Shown here: positions 1-7,750 of the stretch, one piece after another | How the letters are laid out: each line of letters opens with the position of its first letter | Numbering within the stretch: position 1 is the first letter of the stretch | Origin: Prevotella sp. | Lineage (GTDB): Bacteria > Bacteroidota > Bacteroidia > Bacteroidales > Bacteroidaceae | Assembly (NCBI GenBank): GCA_017524385.1 | Contig: JAFWSS010000001.1 | Location: forward strand, 1 to 63,424 | Direction of reading: 5' to 3' | DNA length: 63,424 nucleotides | Notes under the pieces: model-generated | What the model was told of the DNA's origin: nothing | The model's database searches: none | The model's input: only the letters and a program-made list of their open reading frames with translations | Translations under genes and position numbers: made by a program

Positions 1-171
1 CCCGCCAACAATATGGCCTATCGTCGGTCCGTTTTCAGGGAGGTGACGGCCATCCACGTACTTGCAGCCGATGCGCTGGCGCACGGCATAATGATCCTTG
101 TTCTTGCCGTAGCAGATGACTACGGTGTTCTTTGGCCTCTCTACGTTGAGGATATGTCTGGGTATTGGCAT
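1..171 (-). CDS. Transposase, N-terminal part (runs off the window)
   Basis: The first 57 codons of a minus-strand gene start at the ATG complementary to 169-171 and remain open to base 1. The peptide (MPIPRHILNVERPK..., then GKNKDHYAVRQRIGCK and NGPTIGHIVGG) resembles, from memory, the N-terminus of IS1634/IS4-like DDE transposases common in Bacteroidales. None of the catalytic DDE residues is inside the window, so the family is a recollection of the leader region and not proven. A well-formed Bacteroidota promoter lies 29-59 bp upstream, which supports this start and suggests the gene is intact at its 5' end. It would mark the edge of an insertion sequence next to the broken gene at 402-1045. 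Confidence 0.55.
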   Translation of the reverse strand, partial: MPIPRHILNVERPKNTVVICYGKNKDHYAVRQRIGCKYVDGRHLPENGPTIGHIVGG

Positions 172-180
172 AATGTAAAA

Positions 181-225
181 ATATAGTCTAATGATAGTGC
201 AAAATTAATAATATTTAGACTATAT
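181..225. repeat. 11-bp inverted repeat around the transposase promoter
   Basis: ATATAGTCTAA at 181-191 is exactly complementary to TTAGACTATAT at 215-225. One arm falls in the promoter spacer and the other in the initially transcribed region, with the -7 box between them. The mRNA would hold only one arm, so this looks like a DNA operator or a transposase-binding site and not an RNA hairpin. Confidence 0.5.
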
Positions 226-230
226 ACCAA
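200..230 (-). promoter_or_regulatory. Promoter of the transposase gene
   Basis: Reading the minus strand, TTG (complement of 228-230) is followed by 20 nt and TAATTTTG (complement of 200-207), an exact match to the Bacteroidota -33/-7 consensus (TTG, 19-21 nt, TAnnTTTG). Transcription would start near 196 and give a leader of about 25 nt. Confidence 0.65.
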
Positions 231-401
231 ACTTTTCTCAAAGAATTTTTCGCAATATCCAAGAGAATTTCAAGTTTTCAAGTGAAATCTTGAGGGATGA
301 ATGCTCATTCTTGTCATGCCGAAGACTTAAATATGAGGATTTTTGATGAATAGAGACAGAAATGTATAGTACAACCTATTGGGAAAGTTTTATATAAACA
401 A

Positions 402-1045
402 ATGATGAAAATGAGAAACAATTACCAGACTTTTCTCACAAGGGCATCGATGATGTTGCTCGTTATGCTCAGCGTCACGATGGCGAAGGCGGAAACCATC
501 ACCATTTCGAAATGGGTGGAAGGGCAAGTACGTGAAGGCGACTATTACGCCTTGGGGATAAAGTGTATTTCATCTTGAAGGTATATGGCAATGAAAACGA
601 GGCATCATCTTTCATAAACTTTGACTTGAAATACTATAGCTGTAATTTGCGGCAGTTGTTCAACTGTTCATAGCAGTATCCATTCGAGGCGGAAAAGGTT
701 TATGGGGTGGATTATGACTTGAATGTGTATTTGATGGCTGGTTCTACAAAATATCCAAAGACTGGAGACCTGTGTATCAAATTCAAATCATCCGAGAATG
801 GTGACTTGCAATTGCATGAAGGTGACAAGTTGGCTGTCTTCGTTGGTGATGAGTGTAGGAGAGTCATCACGGTGGATGATGAAATGGAAGACGATGAGGA
901 AGTGTCTTTCAAGGCATTTTTATCCGAGGATGAGGAACTGGCTACTCTGCGTTATTATTCCTTCTGGGATGATGTCGTGTTGACATTCAAGGAAACCTTT
1001 AAACTGAGAAATAATAATGTGACAAATTTGGACGTACATCTCTGA
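402..1045 (+). pseudogene. Broken secreted protein gene (frameshift plus internal stop)
   Basis: The reading frame opens at 402 with a clear signal peptide (hydrophobic stretch MMLLVMLSVTMAKA) and ends early at TGA 576-578. Shifting to another frame at the GGGG run 554-557 restores sensible protein (GDKVYFILKVYGN...) until an in-frame TAG at 671-673. The same frame then continues to 1045, including a segment LAVFVGDECRRV of the type seen in Bacteroidales secreted proteins. Two lesions therefore interrupt one ancestral ORF of about 214 codons. No function can be assigned. The neighbouring transposase is a possible cause of decay. A sequencing error could explain the frameshift but not the separate stop as well. 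Confidence 0.7.
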
Positions 1046-1060
1046 ATGACGTCCTGAATT

Positions 1061-1109
1061 GAAGATTGAAAATTGAAAATTGAAGATTGAAAATTGAAGA
1101 TTGAAAATT
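1061..1109. repeat. Heptad tandem repeat GAARATT x7
   Basis: Seven uninterrupted 7-bp units, each GAAAATT or GAAGATT, lie between two converging genes and directly abut the inverted-repeat element at 1110-1297. The same heptad reappears on the other side of that element at 1311-1345. Confidence 0.85.
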
Positions 1110-1297
1110 GAGCCCACTTTAAAAAGTCCTGTTTGAGCAGATAGCGATGTTGGTTATCCCCTCCCCTCAAGGGGAGGGGCAGGGGTGGGGTCTGTAACTT
1201 TGTTTTTCAAGACTTATTCACCCCACCCCCTTCCCTGCGATGGGAAGGGAGATGCGCACCGCCCTTTTGCTCACTTCCCACTTTTTGAAGTGGGCTC
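1110..1297. repeat. Structured intergenic repeat element with terminal inverted repeats
   Basis: The ends (1110-1127 and 1279-1297) are near-perfect inverted repeats starting GAGCCCACTT. Inside are two hairpins, CCCCTCCCCT/AGGGGAGGGG (1158-1167 with 1170-1179) and CCCTTCCC/GGGAAGGG (1228-1235 with 1242-1249). A GGGGTGGGG segment near 1182-1190 can pair with CCCCACCCC near 1221-1229. The whole can fold as a branched cruciform. It contains no ORF and resembles a MITE-like or dispersed repeat; I recall similar G/C-rich intergenic sequences in Bacteroidota but cannot confirm copy number here. Confidence 0.6.
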
Positions 1298-1310
1298 AAG
1301 AATGACAATT

Positions 1311-1345
1311 GAAGATTGAAGATTGAAAATTGAAAATTGAAGATT
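1311..1345. repeat. Heptad tandem repeat GAARATT x5
   Basis: Five consecutive GAAGATT/GAAAATT units, in the same orientation as those at 1061-1109, end 3 bp before the stop codon of the esterase gene. Confidence 0.85.
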
Positions 1346-1348
1346 GCT

Positions 1349-2710
1349 CTACTTACAGACCACTTCACGCTCAAAAAAATCCAGGAAGAAAGGCCAATTG
1401 GGCCCCGCTTCATGGCCGCCGTGATGTTGGCGATAGGTGAGCCGTCCTTCCATCAAGCCATGGTCCATACCGGGAAAAAGGTCTGTGCCAATGCCTTTAT
1501 AGCCGAGCAGTTCATATACAGGCGATGCCTTTGATGCCGATATGAACGAGCCTACCACATCCTGCCATTTGTCACCATTCCAACTGCCAGTGGAGATGAA
1601 ACAGGCGCGTGGTGCACAGAGAGCTATCAGTTCGTGTTGGTCTACGGGTATGTCGTTTTCTGTCATCGGGTCTGTCCCGTATTTGATCAGGTTGCCGCAT
1701 ACCCAGTGGTACTCCTGGTTTGAAACGATGTTCCCGATGCTCTCGCCGCAGTCACGGCGCCAGCCTGCCGCTCCAGCCTTTCCAGAAGAGGCAATGAAAC
1801 CGGCAGCGACACGCTCATCGAATGCCATACCCACCAGCGCGGCCTTGCCATAACGTGAGACTCCCTCGATGGCGCACTTGGTGGCATCAAACGTCTTGTC
1901 TGTCTCGAAATAGTCTATCAGACGTGAAAGACCCCATCCCCAAGCGCGGAGTGAACCCCAGTCTGTCGGTTGGCGATACTCTCCCTTGTTGCATAGTCCG
2001 ATGATGCCGTTTGTCAACCCCGACCCTGCATCGGCCTGGATGGAGGAAGGGTTGATGGTGGCAGCAGCCCAACCGCGTTCCAGCACCATCTCCTTCCAGG
2101 AAACCATTCCGGGACGGGTGCGGGTAGGGTCACCTCCGAAGCCGAATTCTATGATTACGGGGATGTCATGTTTGCCATTGTCGGGAAATATCACGTTGGC
2201 CTCCATCTCAACCTTGATGGATGGATAAATGGAGTTATCAACAACGCCTTTCAGGTAACGTACCACCACCGGTCTACCTGCAAAATCCTTCTTCTCCTCA
2301 TTGGTGATTTCCCATTTCACACTGGGCACATGACTGGGGATGCGTCCATAAACGTTTTCTTCAAACAGTTTGACAATCTCCGGACGGCGAACCTTGTACC
2401 ACATCTTGGCGCTGGTAACCTTCTTGCCACTTTCAGTGACGAGAGGGTCAGGATAGAATGGATAGGGGTTTGCTATCAGTTCATCATAATTGGGATGTTT
2501 GCTCTCGTCCTGGCTGTTATGCTGGCGCCCTTCACGGGGCAGTCCAACTCCGACCTTGGCCAGCATGTCGGCATAATCGGCTTCTGTTATTTTGCGAAGG
2601 CTGTCCTGGTTGGCACGGTTCCCACCTCCGAACATTATGAACTGTGCGTTGGCTGCAAGCGGGATGCAAGTTATGAGCATTGTCCCGATGAAGAACTTCA
2701 AGTTTTTCAT
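1349..2710 (-). CDS. CE15-type glucuronoyl esterase, secreted
   Basis: A 453-residue alpha/beta-hydrolase with a signal peptide (MKNLKFFIGTMLITCIPLAANA). The nucleophile elbow IEGVSRYGKA places Ser at about residue 285. The C-terminus carries HHGGHEAGPNW (about 429-439) with the probable catalytic His, and WGWGLSRLIDYF precedes the elbow. These are features of carbohydrate esterase family 15, which cleaves ester bonds between 4-O-methyl-glucuronic acid on xylan and lignin alcohols. An upstream ATG at 2812 would add 34 non-signal-like residues, so the start at 2710 is preferred; a promoter-like site at 2771-2803 agrees. The gene stands alone, without xylanase or SusCD neighbours. A less specific acetyl xylan esterase role is the main alternative. 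Confidence 0.8.
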   Translation of the reverse strand: MKNLKFFIGTMLITCIPLAANAQFIMFGGGNRANQDSLRKITEADYADMLAKVGVGLPREGRQHNSQDESKHPNYDELIANPYPFYPDPLVTESGKKVTSAKMWYKVRRPEIVKLFEENVYGRIPSHVPSVKWEITNEEKKDFAGRPVVVRYLKGVVDNSIYPSIKVEMEANVIFPDNGKHDIPVIIEFGFGGDPTRTRPGMVSWKEMVLERGWAAATINPSSIQADAGSGLTNGIIGLCNKGEYRQPTDWGSLRAWGWGLSRLIDYFETDKTFDATKCAIEGVSRYGKAALVGMAFDERVAAGFIASSGKAGAAGWRRDCGESIGNIVSNQEYHWVCGNLIKYGTDPMTENDIPVDQHELIALCAPRACFISTGSWNGDKWQDVVGSFISASKASPVYELLGYKGIGTDLFPGMDHGLMEGRLTYRQHHGGHEAGPNWPFFLDFFEREVVCK

Positions 2711-2770
2711 AATTTTGCTATTATGCATATTGGGTAAACTGAGGGATTCGACGGTGTATCTGTTCGGGTG

Positions 2771-2803
2771 CGAAGATACACATTTTTTCTCACTTAACGA
2801 CAA
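2771..2803 (-). promoter_or_regulatory. Promoter of the esterase gene
   Basis: On the minus strand, TTG (complement of 2801-2803) and TATCTTCG (complement of 2771-2778) are separated by 22 nt. One base differs from TAnnTTTG and the spacing is slightly long, so this is a moderate match. It lies 61-93 bp upstream of the chosen start. Confidence 0.4.
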
Positions 2804-2892
2804 CAAATACAATAAAAGACTTAAATATTTGCATATGACTCTGATGTTTCTTGCACTTTCCGAGTCAGTTACGTCAAAAAATCATACATTTA

Positions 2893-2924
2893 TTTGCTCA
2901 ATTAAAAGGAAAAGAGTAATTTTG
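2893..2924 (+). promoter_or_regulatory. Promoter of the outer-membrane beta-barrel gene
   Basis: TTTG at 2893-2896, 20 nt, then TAATTTTG at 2917-2924 match the Bacteroidota consensus exactly. The predicted leader is about 100 nt and AT-rich. Confidence 0.75.
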
Positions 2925-3031
2925 CAATTTAAACAAATTGATTGGTTTTATTCATTACAAAAAGAAAAGGAAACAAGACCCTTTTGGGGCAGATTTCATA
3001 TAGATTATTCATTTAAATTTCAAATTGAAAG

Positions 3032-3628
3032 ATGAAAAAATTATTTCTTTTGGCAGCCATCATGATGGCTTCAACTTGTGTTTTCGCACAGCATGAACCA
3101 GGTTCATTGACATTGCAACCCCGCATCGGTGTCAGCGCCGCCGACTTCAACAACACCAGCGACACCGAAGCTCGCGTAGGTCTGGTTGTGGGTCCTGAAT
3201 TCGAATACACTTTGAGCAACCGCTTCAGCCTCGCCTTTGGCGTGAACTACTCTCAGCAAGGTACTAAATTGAAAGACAACGACGTCACATTTAAGATGGA
3301 CTACCTCACCGTACCCATCGTGGCAAACGTCTATCTTTTTAAAGGTTTTGCACTTAAGGCAGGTGTTCAGCCTGGAGTCAATCTCTCAGCCAAATTGGAT
3401 GCAAACGGCACAAAAGCAGACATCGACGACGACATGGTGAAATCTTTCGATGTTGCAATCCCCTTTGGTTTGTCGTATGAATTCCGCAATTTTGTGCTCG
3501 ACGCTCGTTACACCTTGGGGCTCACCAAGATTTTCGACGAGAAGAAACTCAATGTGAAGGGTGTCGATCTCGACAGCAAGAACCTTGGATTCCAACTGAC
3601 ACTGGGCTACAAGTTCACCCTGTTTTAA
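3032..3628 (+). CDS. Small outer-membrane beta-barrel protein (porin-like family)
   Basis: A 198-residue protein with signal peptide MKKLFLLAAIMMASTCVFAQ, followed by alternating amphipathic beta-strands and a terminal strand ending GYKFTLF, with a C-terminal Phe as in outer-membrane barrels. Length and pattern fit the Bacteroidota outer-membrane beta-barrel domain family of eight-stranded barrels. The phrase EFEYTLSNRFSLAFGVNYSQ is typical. It is a single-gene unit with its own strong promoter and a Rho-independent terminator, suggesting abundant expression. No substrate can be inferred. Confidence 0.8.
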   Translation: MKKLFLLAAIMMASTCVFAQHEPGSLTLQPRIGVSAADFNNTSDTEARVGLVVGPEFEYTLSNRFSLAFGVNYSQQGTKLKDNDVTFKMDYLTVPIVANVYLFKGFALKAGVQPGVNLSAKLDANGTKADIDDDMVKSFDVAIPFGLSYEFRNFVLDARYTLGLTKIFDEKKLNVKGVDLDSKNLGFQLTLGYKFTLF

Positions 3629-3679
3629 TCTGTAATCAAATGTGGGTGCCTTTGCGGCCACCTTCATTGATATTTTCAC

Positions 3680-3721
3680 AAAAGTTCTGCCCACTCACGT
3701 ATGAATGAGCAGAACTTTTTT
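3680..3721 (+). terminator. Rho-independent terminator
   Basis: The stem AAAAGTTCTGC (3680-3690) pairs with GCAGAACTTTT (3709-3719) and is followed by further T residues. It lies about 50 bp after the barrel gene. Confidence 0.8.
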
Positions 3722-3856
3722 CGTAATGCCACGATTGGGAAATACGAATTAGGGCGCTGGTGTGGACTGCATCATCAACATGGGACTAATGGTCATGTAT
3801 GTCTTCGGTGATGGCTCTTGCACCGTTGTGATGAATAAAAAAAATGGGAAAAAAGA

Positions 3857-4540
3857 ATGAAGAAAATTAATATCCAAACAGTTATGAAAAGAAGAGAAAG
3901 GCACCTTGCATGCATGTTGGTTGTCTTGTCGCTTTTCTGGATGCCCAAGATGATGGCTCAGACCTTCGAATATCCCGAAGACACAGAGGAGATGGACAAA
4001 ATTGCCGTGAAAAGCCAAGGCAGCCGCCCGACCATCACCGACTTTGCCACGGCTTTTCTCGACCATGTCAAAGACAGGGAATTCTATGGCAAAGTGAACG
4101 ATGCCTGGAAGCGGCATTTGCAGAAAAAACCTCTCGGCAGCCAAGCGCATATCATCGTGGACACCAAGAACGGCTATATGCGCTATGAAATCATCAACCA
4201 AGCAGAAAAAGACACGATGGTGATGGAGATGTGTTTCTGGAACTGTGCTGACGGAAAGCACAAGATGGTCTGTGCCAACACCGTCTGGATGCTGAATGGC
4301 GACTATGGTTGGTCTGAAGACATAGGGGCCTGTTTCTACCTCTATGACAATGCTACAAAAGTGATGAGGCAACTTTATCCCGAGGACATCGGAGCACTGT
4401 ATGAGGGCGACGGGTTGAGCGTCTTCTTCCTCCCCCGGAAAGGCAAGAACATCAGGGTGTCTGCCGCCGGTGGTGGAGAGCGTTGGAACGAGATTTTGGA
4501 ATGGGATGGCTACCAGTTCATCTCAAAGGATGAGCCTTAA
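3857..4540 (+). CDS. Secreted protein of unknown function
   Basis: A 227-residue protein with an N-terminal hydrophobic export signal ending near MPKMMAQ. Its start could be 3857 or the second ATG at 3884; the latter gives a more standard signal peptide. The mature part begins TFEYPEDTEEMDKIAVKSQG and later has IIVDTKNGYMRYEI and a C-terminal WNEILEWDGYQFI. I recognise no domain. It lacks a lipobox, so it is probably periplasmic or outer-membrane associated. Its TAA stop shares the TTAA palindrome with the stop of the converging glycosyltransferase gene, so the two genes overlap tail to tail by 4 bp. Confidence 0.65.
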   Translation: MKKINIQTVMKRRERHLACMLVVLSLFWMPKMMAQTFEYPEDTEEMDKIAVKSQGSRPTITDFATAFLDHVKDREFYGKVNDAWKRHLQKKPLGSQAHIIVDTKNGYMRYEIINQAEKDTMVMEMCFWNCADGKHKMVCANTVWMLNGDYGWSEDIGACFYLYDNATKVMRQLYPEDIGALYEGDGLSVFFLPRKGKNIRVSAAGGGERWNEILEWDGYQFISKDEP

Positions 4541-5676
4541 GGAGCAATCAGTCTCCGATATACTTCCGCCACCTTTGCCGCAGTGCCAGTCTCCATGAAC
4601 CGTTGGATGTATCGGCTGCTGCGGTCGATGCGCTCCTCACGCCCCGCCGCGCCCTTGAGCGAGCGGCGTATGGCATCGGCCAGCGCTTCCACATCGTCGG
4701 GCCCGACATAGAGACTGCCGGGGCCGCCGGCTTCCTCCAGGCACGATCCAGTGCAGGCCACTACGGGGAGACCGCAGCCGATGGCCTCGATGATGGGAAT
4801 GCCGAAGCCCTCGTAACGGGAAGGATAGGCAAAGACCTCTGCACAGGAATAGATGGTATGCAAGTCGGTGTCGTCTATTCCATGGAGAAGATGCACACGG
4901 GAGGAAAGCCCATACTCGTCGGCATATTGTCTCACCTTGGCTGTGTATTTCGTCTCCTTGCCCACCACCACCAATGATACTTCCTTTGGCAGGAGGGCGA
5001 GAGCCTTGACTGCCAAGAGCACGTTCTTGCGCTCCTCCACCGTACCCACGTTGAGCACATAGCGGCCGGGCAGGTGATAACGGCGACGTGTATCTTCTTG
5101 TTGCTCAGGCGACACCTTGCCATGATAGCGCTGTGCGAAGCCCTGATAAACCACCTCGATCTTGTCGGCCTCCACCCCGCCCAACTCCATGATGTCGCGC
5201 TTCGTACACTCGCTGATGGCGATGATGCGGTCGGCCTCGCGGCAGGTGCGGTGGAATTTCCATTTGTATATCTTCACATCCCAAGGGTGGTAGTATTCGG
5301 GATGTCGCAAAAAAATCAGGTCATGGATGGTGACCACGCTCTTGATGCCCGCCTTGCGCAGCCCCACGGGCAACTCGCCCGTCAAGCCATGGAAGAGTTG
5401 CACGCCATCACGTCGGAGGTCGTCCACGATGCCTTGTTGTCGCCACTGCCATTTTCCCACTATAGGCCAGAGCTTTCCGGGATAGACAAAGCAGCACCGC
5501 TCGCCTTCCTTGATTTGTCCCCGCAGGTCGTCATCGCCAGGCGTAGGGGTGTAGAGGCGGAAGGAGAAGTCGGTGGCGCAGGACAATAGTTCGCGCACCA
5601 ATGTGCGCGAATAACTGCCCAGACCGGTGCGGTTGCGAACAATGCGCTTGGCATCCATGCCGACAAGCATTCTCAT
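4537..5676 (-). CDS. GT4-family glycosyltransferase
   Basis: A 379-residue GT-B fold enzyme. The N-terminal acceptor domain begins MRMLVGMDAKRIVRNRTGLG. The C-terminal donor domain has NVGTVEERKN and the hallmark E-x7-E region AYPSRYEGFGIPIIEAIGCG. GT4 enzymes transfer a sugar from a nucleotide-sugar with retention of configuration, typically in LPS or capsule assembly on the cytoplasmic face of the inner membrane. The start is placed at 5676 because ATGA there overlaps the stop of the preceding kinase-like gene, a sign of translational coupling; an ATG five codons further upstream is less likely. It is the last gene of a four-gene operon. The acceptor is unknown. Confidence 0.87.
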   Translation of the reverse strand: MRMLVGMDAKRIVRNRTGLGSYSRTLVRELLSCATDFSFRLYTPTPGDDDLRGQIKEGERCCFVYPGKLWPIVGKWQWRQQGIVDDLRRDGVQLFHGLTGELPVGLRKAGIKSVVTIHDLIFLRHPEYYHPWDVKIYKWKFHRTCREADRIIAISECTKRDIMELGGVEADKIEVVYQGFAQRYHGKVSPEQQEDTRRRYHLPGRYVLNVGTVEERKNVLLAVKALALLPKEVSLVVVGKETKYTAKVRQYADEYGLSSRVHLLHGIDDTDLHTIYSCAEVFAYPSRYEGFGIPIIEAIGCGLPVVACTGSCLEEAGGPGSLYVGPDDVEALADAIRRSLKGAAGREERIDRSSRYIQRFMETGTAAKVAEVYRRLIAP

Positions 5677-6431
5677 TTCCCCCTCAGCCATTTCTTCATT
5701 TGTTTCATTCTCTTCTTTCGCACCCGCGAGGCATTATGCCGCTGCTTGATTTTGTAGAGCAGGTCAAGTTCGGCCTGTCCCATCCCCCTGAGGTTGATAT
5801 ACGTCTTCGCCACAAGGTCGAAGAGGTCCTCCTTGTAGGTGAAGCGTGTGATGTTCTCCAGACACTCCTCCAATGGGGGCCAGCCCTCGGTGAAATGCAT
5901 GCGGTTGATGTCGATGACGGAGAAGGAAAAGCCCTCCTCTCCCCTATCGTCGAACTGCACGTTGGAACAGTTGAGGTCGTCGTGCAACACCCCTTTCTCA
6001 TGGAGTTGGACGGCATAGCCTGCAAACGCCTCCGCCAGTCGGCGGTCGAAAGGCTTTGGCCCCTCCAAGCGGTCGCGTATGGGTGGGTTGTCATCGACGC
6101 CCGTCACGAGATAGCCGTATTCCAAGAGACCATTTCTCCGTGTTTCGAGGTAGGCGATGTTGACAGGTGTGGAGATGCCGAGTTGGAGGAGCCTTGCTGC
6201 GTTGTGAAACGCCCTCATTGCCTTTCCCTTTCGGAAATAGGTGTATGCCACGCGCTGCACGAAAAGTGGGCGGCGATAGCGTTTCACCACCACCGTCTCC
6301 CCCGCGACATCGAATTTCTTGATGATGTTGCGGTCGTCATAGATGAGCGTTCCCTCGTGGTCGAAGCGCTCAGGCAAGGCGACGACGAAGTCGCGCATGT
6401 GCTCGTAGACCGGGTTGATTTCCATTCTCAT
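5673..6431 (-). CDS. WaaP/Kdo-kinase-like lipopolysaccharide kinase
   Basis: A 252-residue protein-kinase-fold enzyme. The catalytic loop is seen as LHDDLNCSNV, the metal-binding DFG equivalent as VIDINR, and the ATP-binding Lys probably lies in TVVVKRYRRP. This arrangement matches the Kdo/WaaP lipopolysaccharide kinase family, which phosphorylates Kdo or heptose of the LPS inner core. It overlaps the genes on both sides by ATGA junctions (6428-6431 and 5673-5676), so the operon is translationally coupled. Together with the GT4 enzyme it points to core or surface-glycan modification. The family also contains members of unknown substrate, so the exact sugar is inferred. Confidence 0.8.
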   Translation of the reverse strand: MRMEINPVYEHMRDFVVALPERFDHEGTLIYDDRNIIKKFDVAGETVVVKRYRRPLFVQRVAYTYFRKGKAMRAFHNAARLLQLGISTPVNIAYLETRRNGLLEYGYLVTGVDDNPPIRDRLEGPKPFDRRLAEAFAGYAVQLHEKGVLHDDLNCSNVQFDDRGEEGFSFSVIDINRMHFTEGWPPLEECLENITRFTYKEDLFDLVAKTYINLRGMGQAELDLLYKIKQRHNASRVRKKRMKQMKKWLRGK

Positions 6432-6949
6432 GGCGTGACACGTTTGAGGGTGTATTCGTCGGTCTCCATCAAGTCCTTGCTGTCAAAGACGGCGTGGAAG
6501 GTGTTGTCATCGAGTTCATATTTCTTCTTCTTCGATGTCATCTGCCTCCCGTCGGCATATTTCAAGATGATGGTTTCCGTGGAGTCCACCTGCCAGGTGA
6601 AAGTCATCATCCACACGCGTTTGCCGTCACGGTAGTCGGATTCCTTTCCATTACCCCACAGTTTATTGGCTTCGGGTGAAGAAAAGGAGAGCCTCACATC
6701 ATCAAACTCGTTGTGTTTCCATTGGTTGTCGGAGTCGATGAAGTCCATCGTCGCACTCCCCTGCCACTCGCCAGCCAACAGGTCGGCCAAACGATGGTCG
6801 TCACCCGACGGAATGGGCGATGGGGGCTTTTCTTCCTCCTCTCCGGGTGTGCCAGGGTTGTCATAACGCAAATCCTCGCGCTCGCAACCAATTGTTGCGA
6901 GCACGAGGAACATAGTGAATATCATTGCGGCTCTGCCACCCATGACCAT
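6428..6949 (-). CDS. Putative lipoprotein (lipocalin-like size)
   Basis: A 173-residue protein with a hydrophobic N-terminus ending in a weak lipobox (LATIGC; Cys about residue 22), then an acidic/proline-rich linker (EEEEKPPSPIPSGDD) and a globular domain opening LLAGEWQGSATMDF. The L-x-G-x-W-x-G-like motif is shared with the gene just upstream (LEGTWQGNMYV), so the two are probably paralogues with a lipocalin-like beta-barrel. It overlaps the upstream stop codon by one base (TAATG) and the downstream kinase gene by four. Anchoring to the inner or outer membrane is inferred. Confidence 0.65.
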   Translation of the reverse strand: MVMGGRAAMIFTMFLVLATIGCEREDLRYDNPGTPGEEEEKPPSPIPSGDDHRLADLLAGEWQGSATMDFIDSDNQWKHNEFDDVRLSFSSPEANKLWGNGKESDYRDGKRVWMMTFTWQVDSTETIILKYADGRQMTSKKKKYELDDNTFHAVFDSKDLMETDEYTLKRVTP

Positions 6950-7548
6950 TATTCTCTGACGCGGAACACCCTCTTGGGAGCATAGCCCTTGGCTGTGCTT
7001 ACGGCTGCACCATCTGTCTTCACCAAGTCGGGGTCATCCTGCATGGAGGAACCGTTGGAATAATAGTAGTCGCCATATCCCCAGTGGTCGTAACGTCCCC
7101 AGTTGGGTGAGGAGACGTGCCTCAGGCTGAACTGATTCCAAGTGCCGTCGCGCCAGCTGATCTCGCCGCTGAAGTAGTTGTCGCTGAGCCTGTAATCTTC
7201 GATGTACACCGTCTCACGATCTTCTACGAAGTAGATTTTTATGGTGCGGTTGTTGACAGTCCATTCAATATGGCTGGCCACATAGTTGTATCCACCCCAA
7301 TAGTTGTCATTGTAGTAGTCCACCCAATATCCTGTTCCTGAGGAGTAGCGGTAAGGGTCTTTTGAGAAGCACACCTCTGTATAGGTTGCATCATAGTACC
7401 TGTCGTTGTAATAGGTGGAAACATACATGTTGCCTTGCCAAGTACCCTCGAGGGTGTAAGCGATTTCATCGTCGTCGGCACAGCTGGTGAACGAGAAGGC
7501 GAGCATGGCCATGGCCATCAACACCCAAATTTTGGTAAAGGTTTTCAT
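6949..7548 (-). CDS. Lipoprotein, first gene of the glycan operon
   Basis: A 199-residue protein with a good type II signal sequence (AMLAFSFTSC, Cys about residue 23). The mature part is very rich in Tyr, Trp, Asp and Asn and starts YTLEGTWQGNMYVSTYY, resembling the next gene's LLAGEWQG opening. The start at 7548 is chosen over an ATG at 7659 because the signal peptide begins there and a promoter lies at 7606-7637. It heads the operon lipoprotein-lipoprotein-kinase-glycosyltransferase. Function is unknown; association with the cell-surface glycan step encoded downstream is inference from operon structure only. Confidence 0.7.
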   Translation of the reverse strand: MKTFTKIWVLMAMAMLAFSFTSCADDDEIAYTLEGTWQGNMYVSTYYNDRYYDATYTEVCFSKDPYRYSSGTGYWVDYYNDNYWGGYNYVASHIEWTVNNRTIKIYFVEDRETVYIEDYRLSDNYFSGEISWRDGTWNQFSLRHVSSPNWGRYDHWGYGDYYYSNGSSMQDDPDLVKTDGAAVSTAKGYAPKRVFRVRE

Positions 7549-7605
7549 ATCGTCTGAATTAATTTGGTTACCAACTAATTTTACATCTCTCTTTGTTTTC
7601 TGATG

Positions 7606-7637
7606 CAAAGGTAATGCTTTCCATTCTATCATGCAAT
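7606..7637 (-). promoter_or_regulatory. Promoter of the lipoprotein-kinase-GT operon
   Basis: On the minus strand, ATTG (complement of 7634-7637), 20 nt, then TACCTTTG (complement of 7606-7613). The leader is about 55 nt. Confidence 0.7.
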
Positions 7638-7750
7638 AGAAAACACCCTTTTTCATCAAGGTTTTTCCCTATTTCGTCAGGGGAAATCCCCAAAAGAGAA
7701 GAGATACGAGCCACTTTAAATAGTACATTTGCGAAAGGATGTTGTCAGTT

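Noticed and set aside
998-1170. Small minus-strand ORFs in the heptad arrays
   Set aside because: They encode only repeated Phe-Asn-Phe-Gln-type peptides generated by the 7-bp repeat.
1-1348. Integrative element or prophage boundary
   Set aside because: Only a transposase fragment and a decayed gene are visible; no integrase, attachment repeat or phage structural gene.
5601-6635. 344-codon open frame on the plus strand across the kinase and glycosyltransferase genes
   Set aside because: It covers two confidently assigned genes and their coupling junction, so it is antisense noise.
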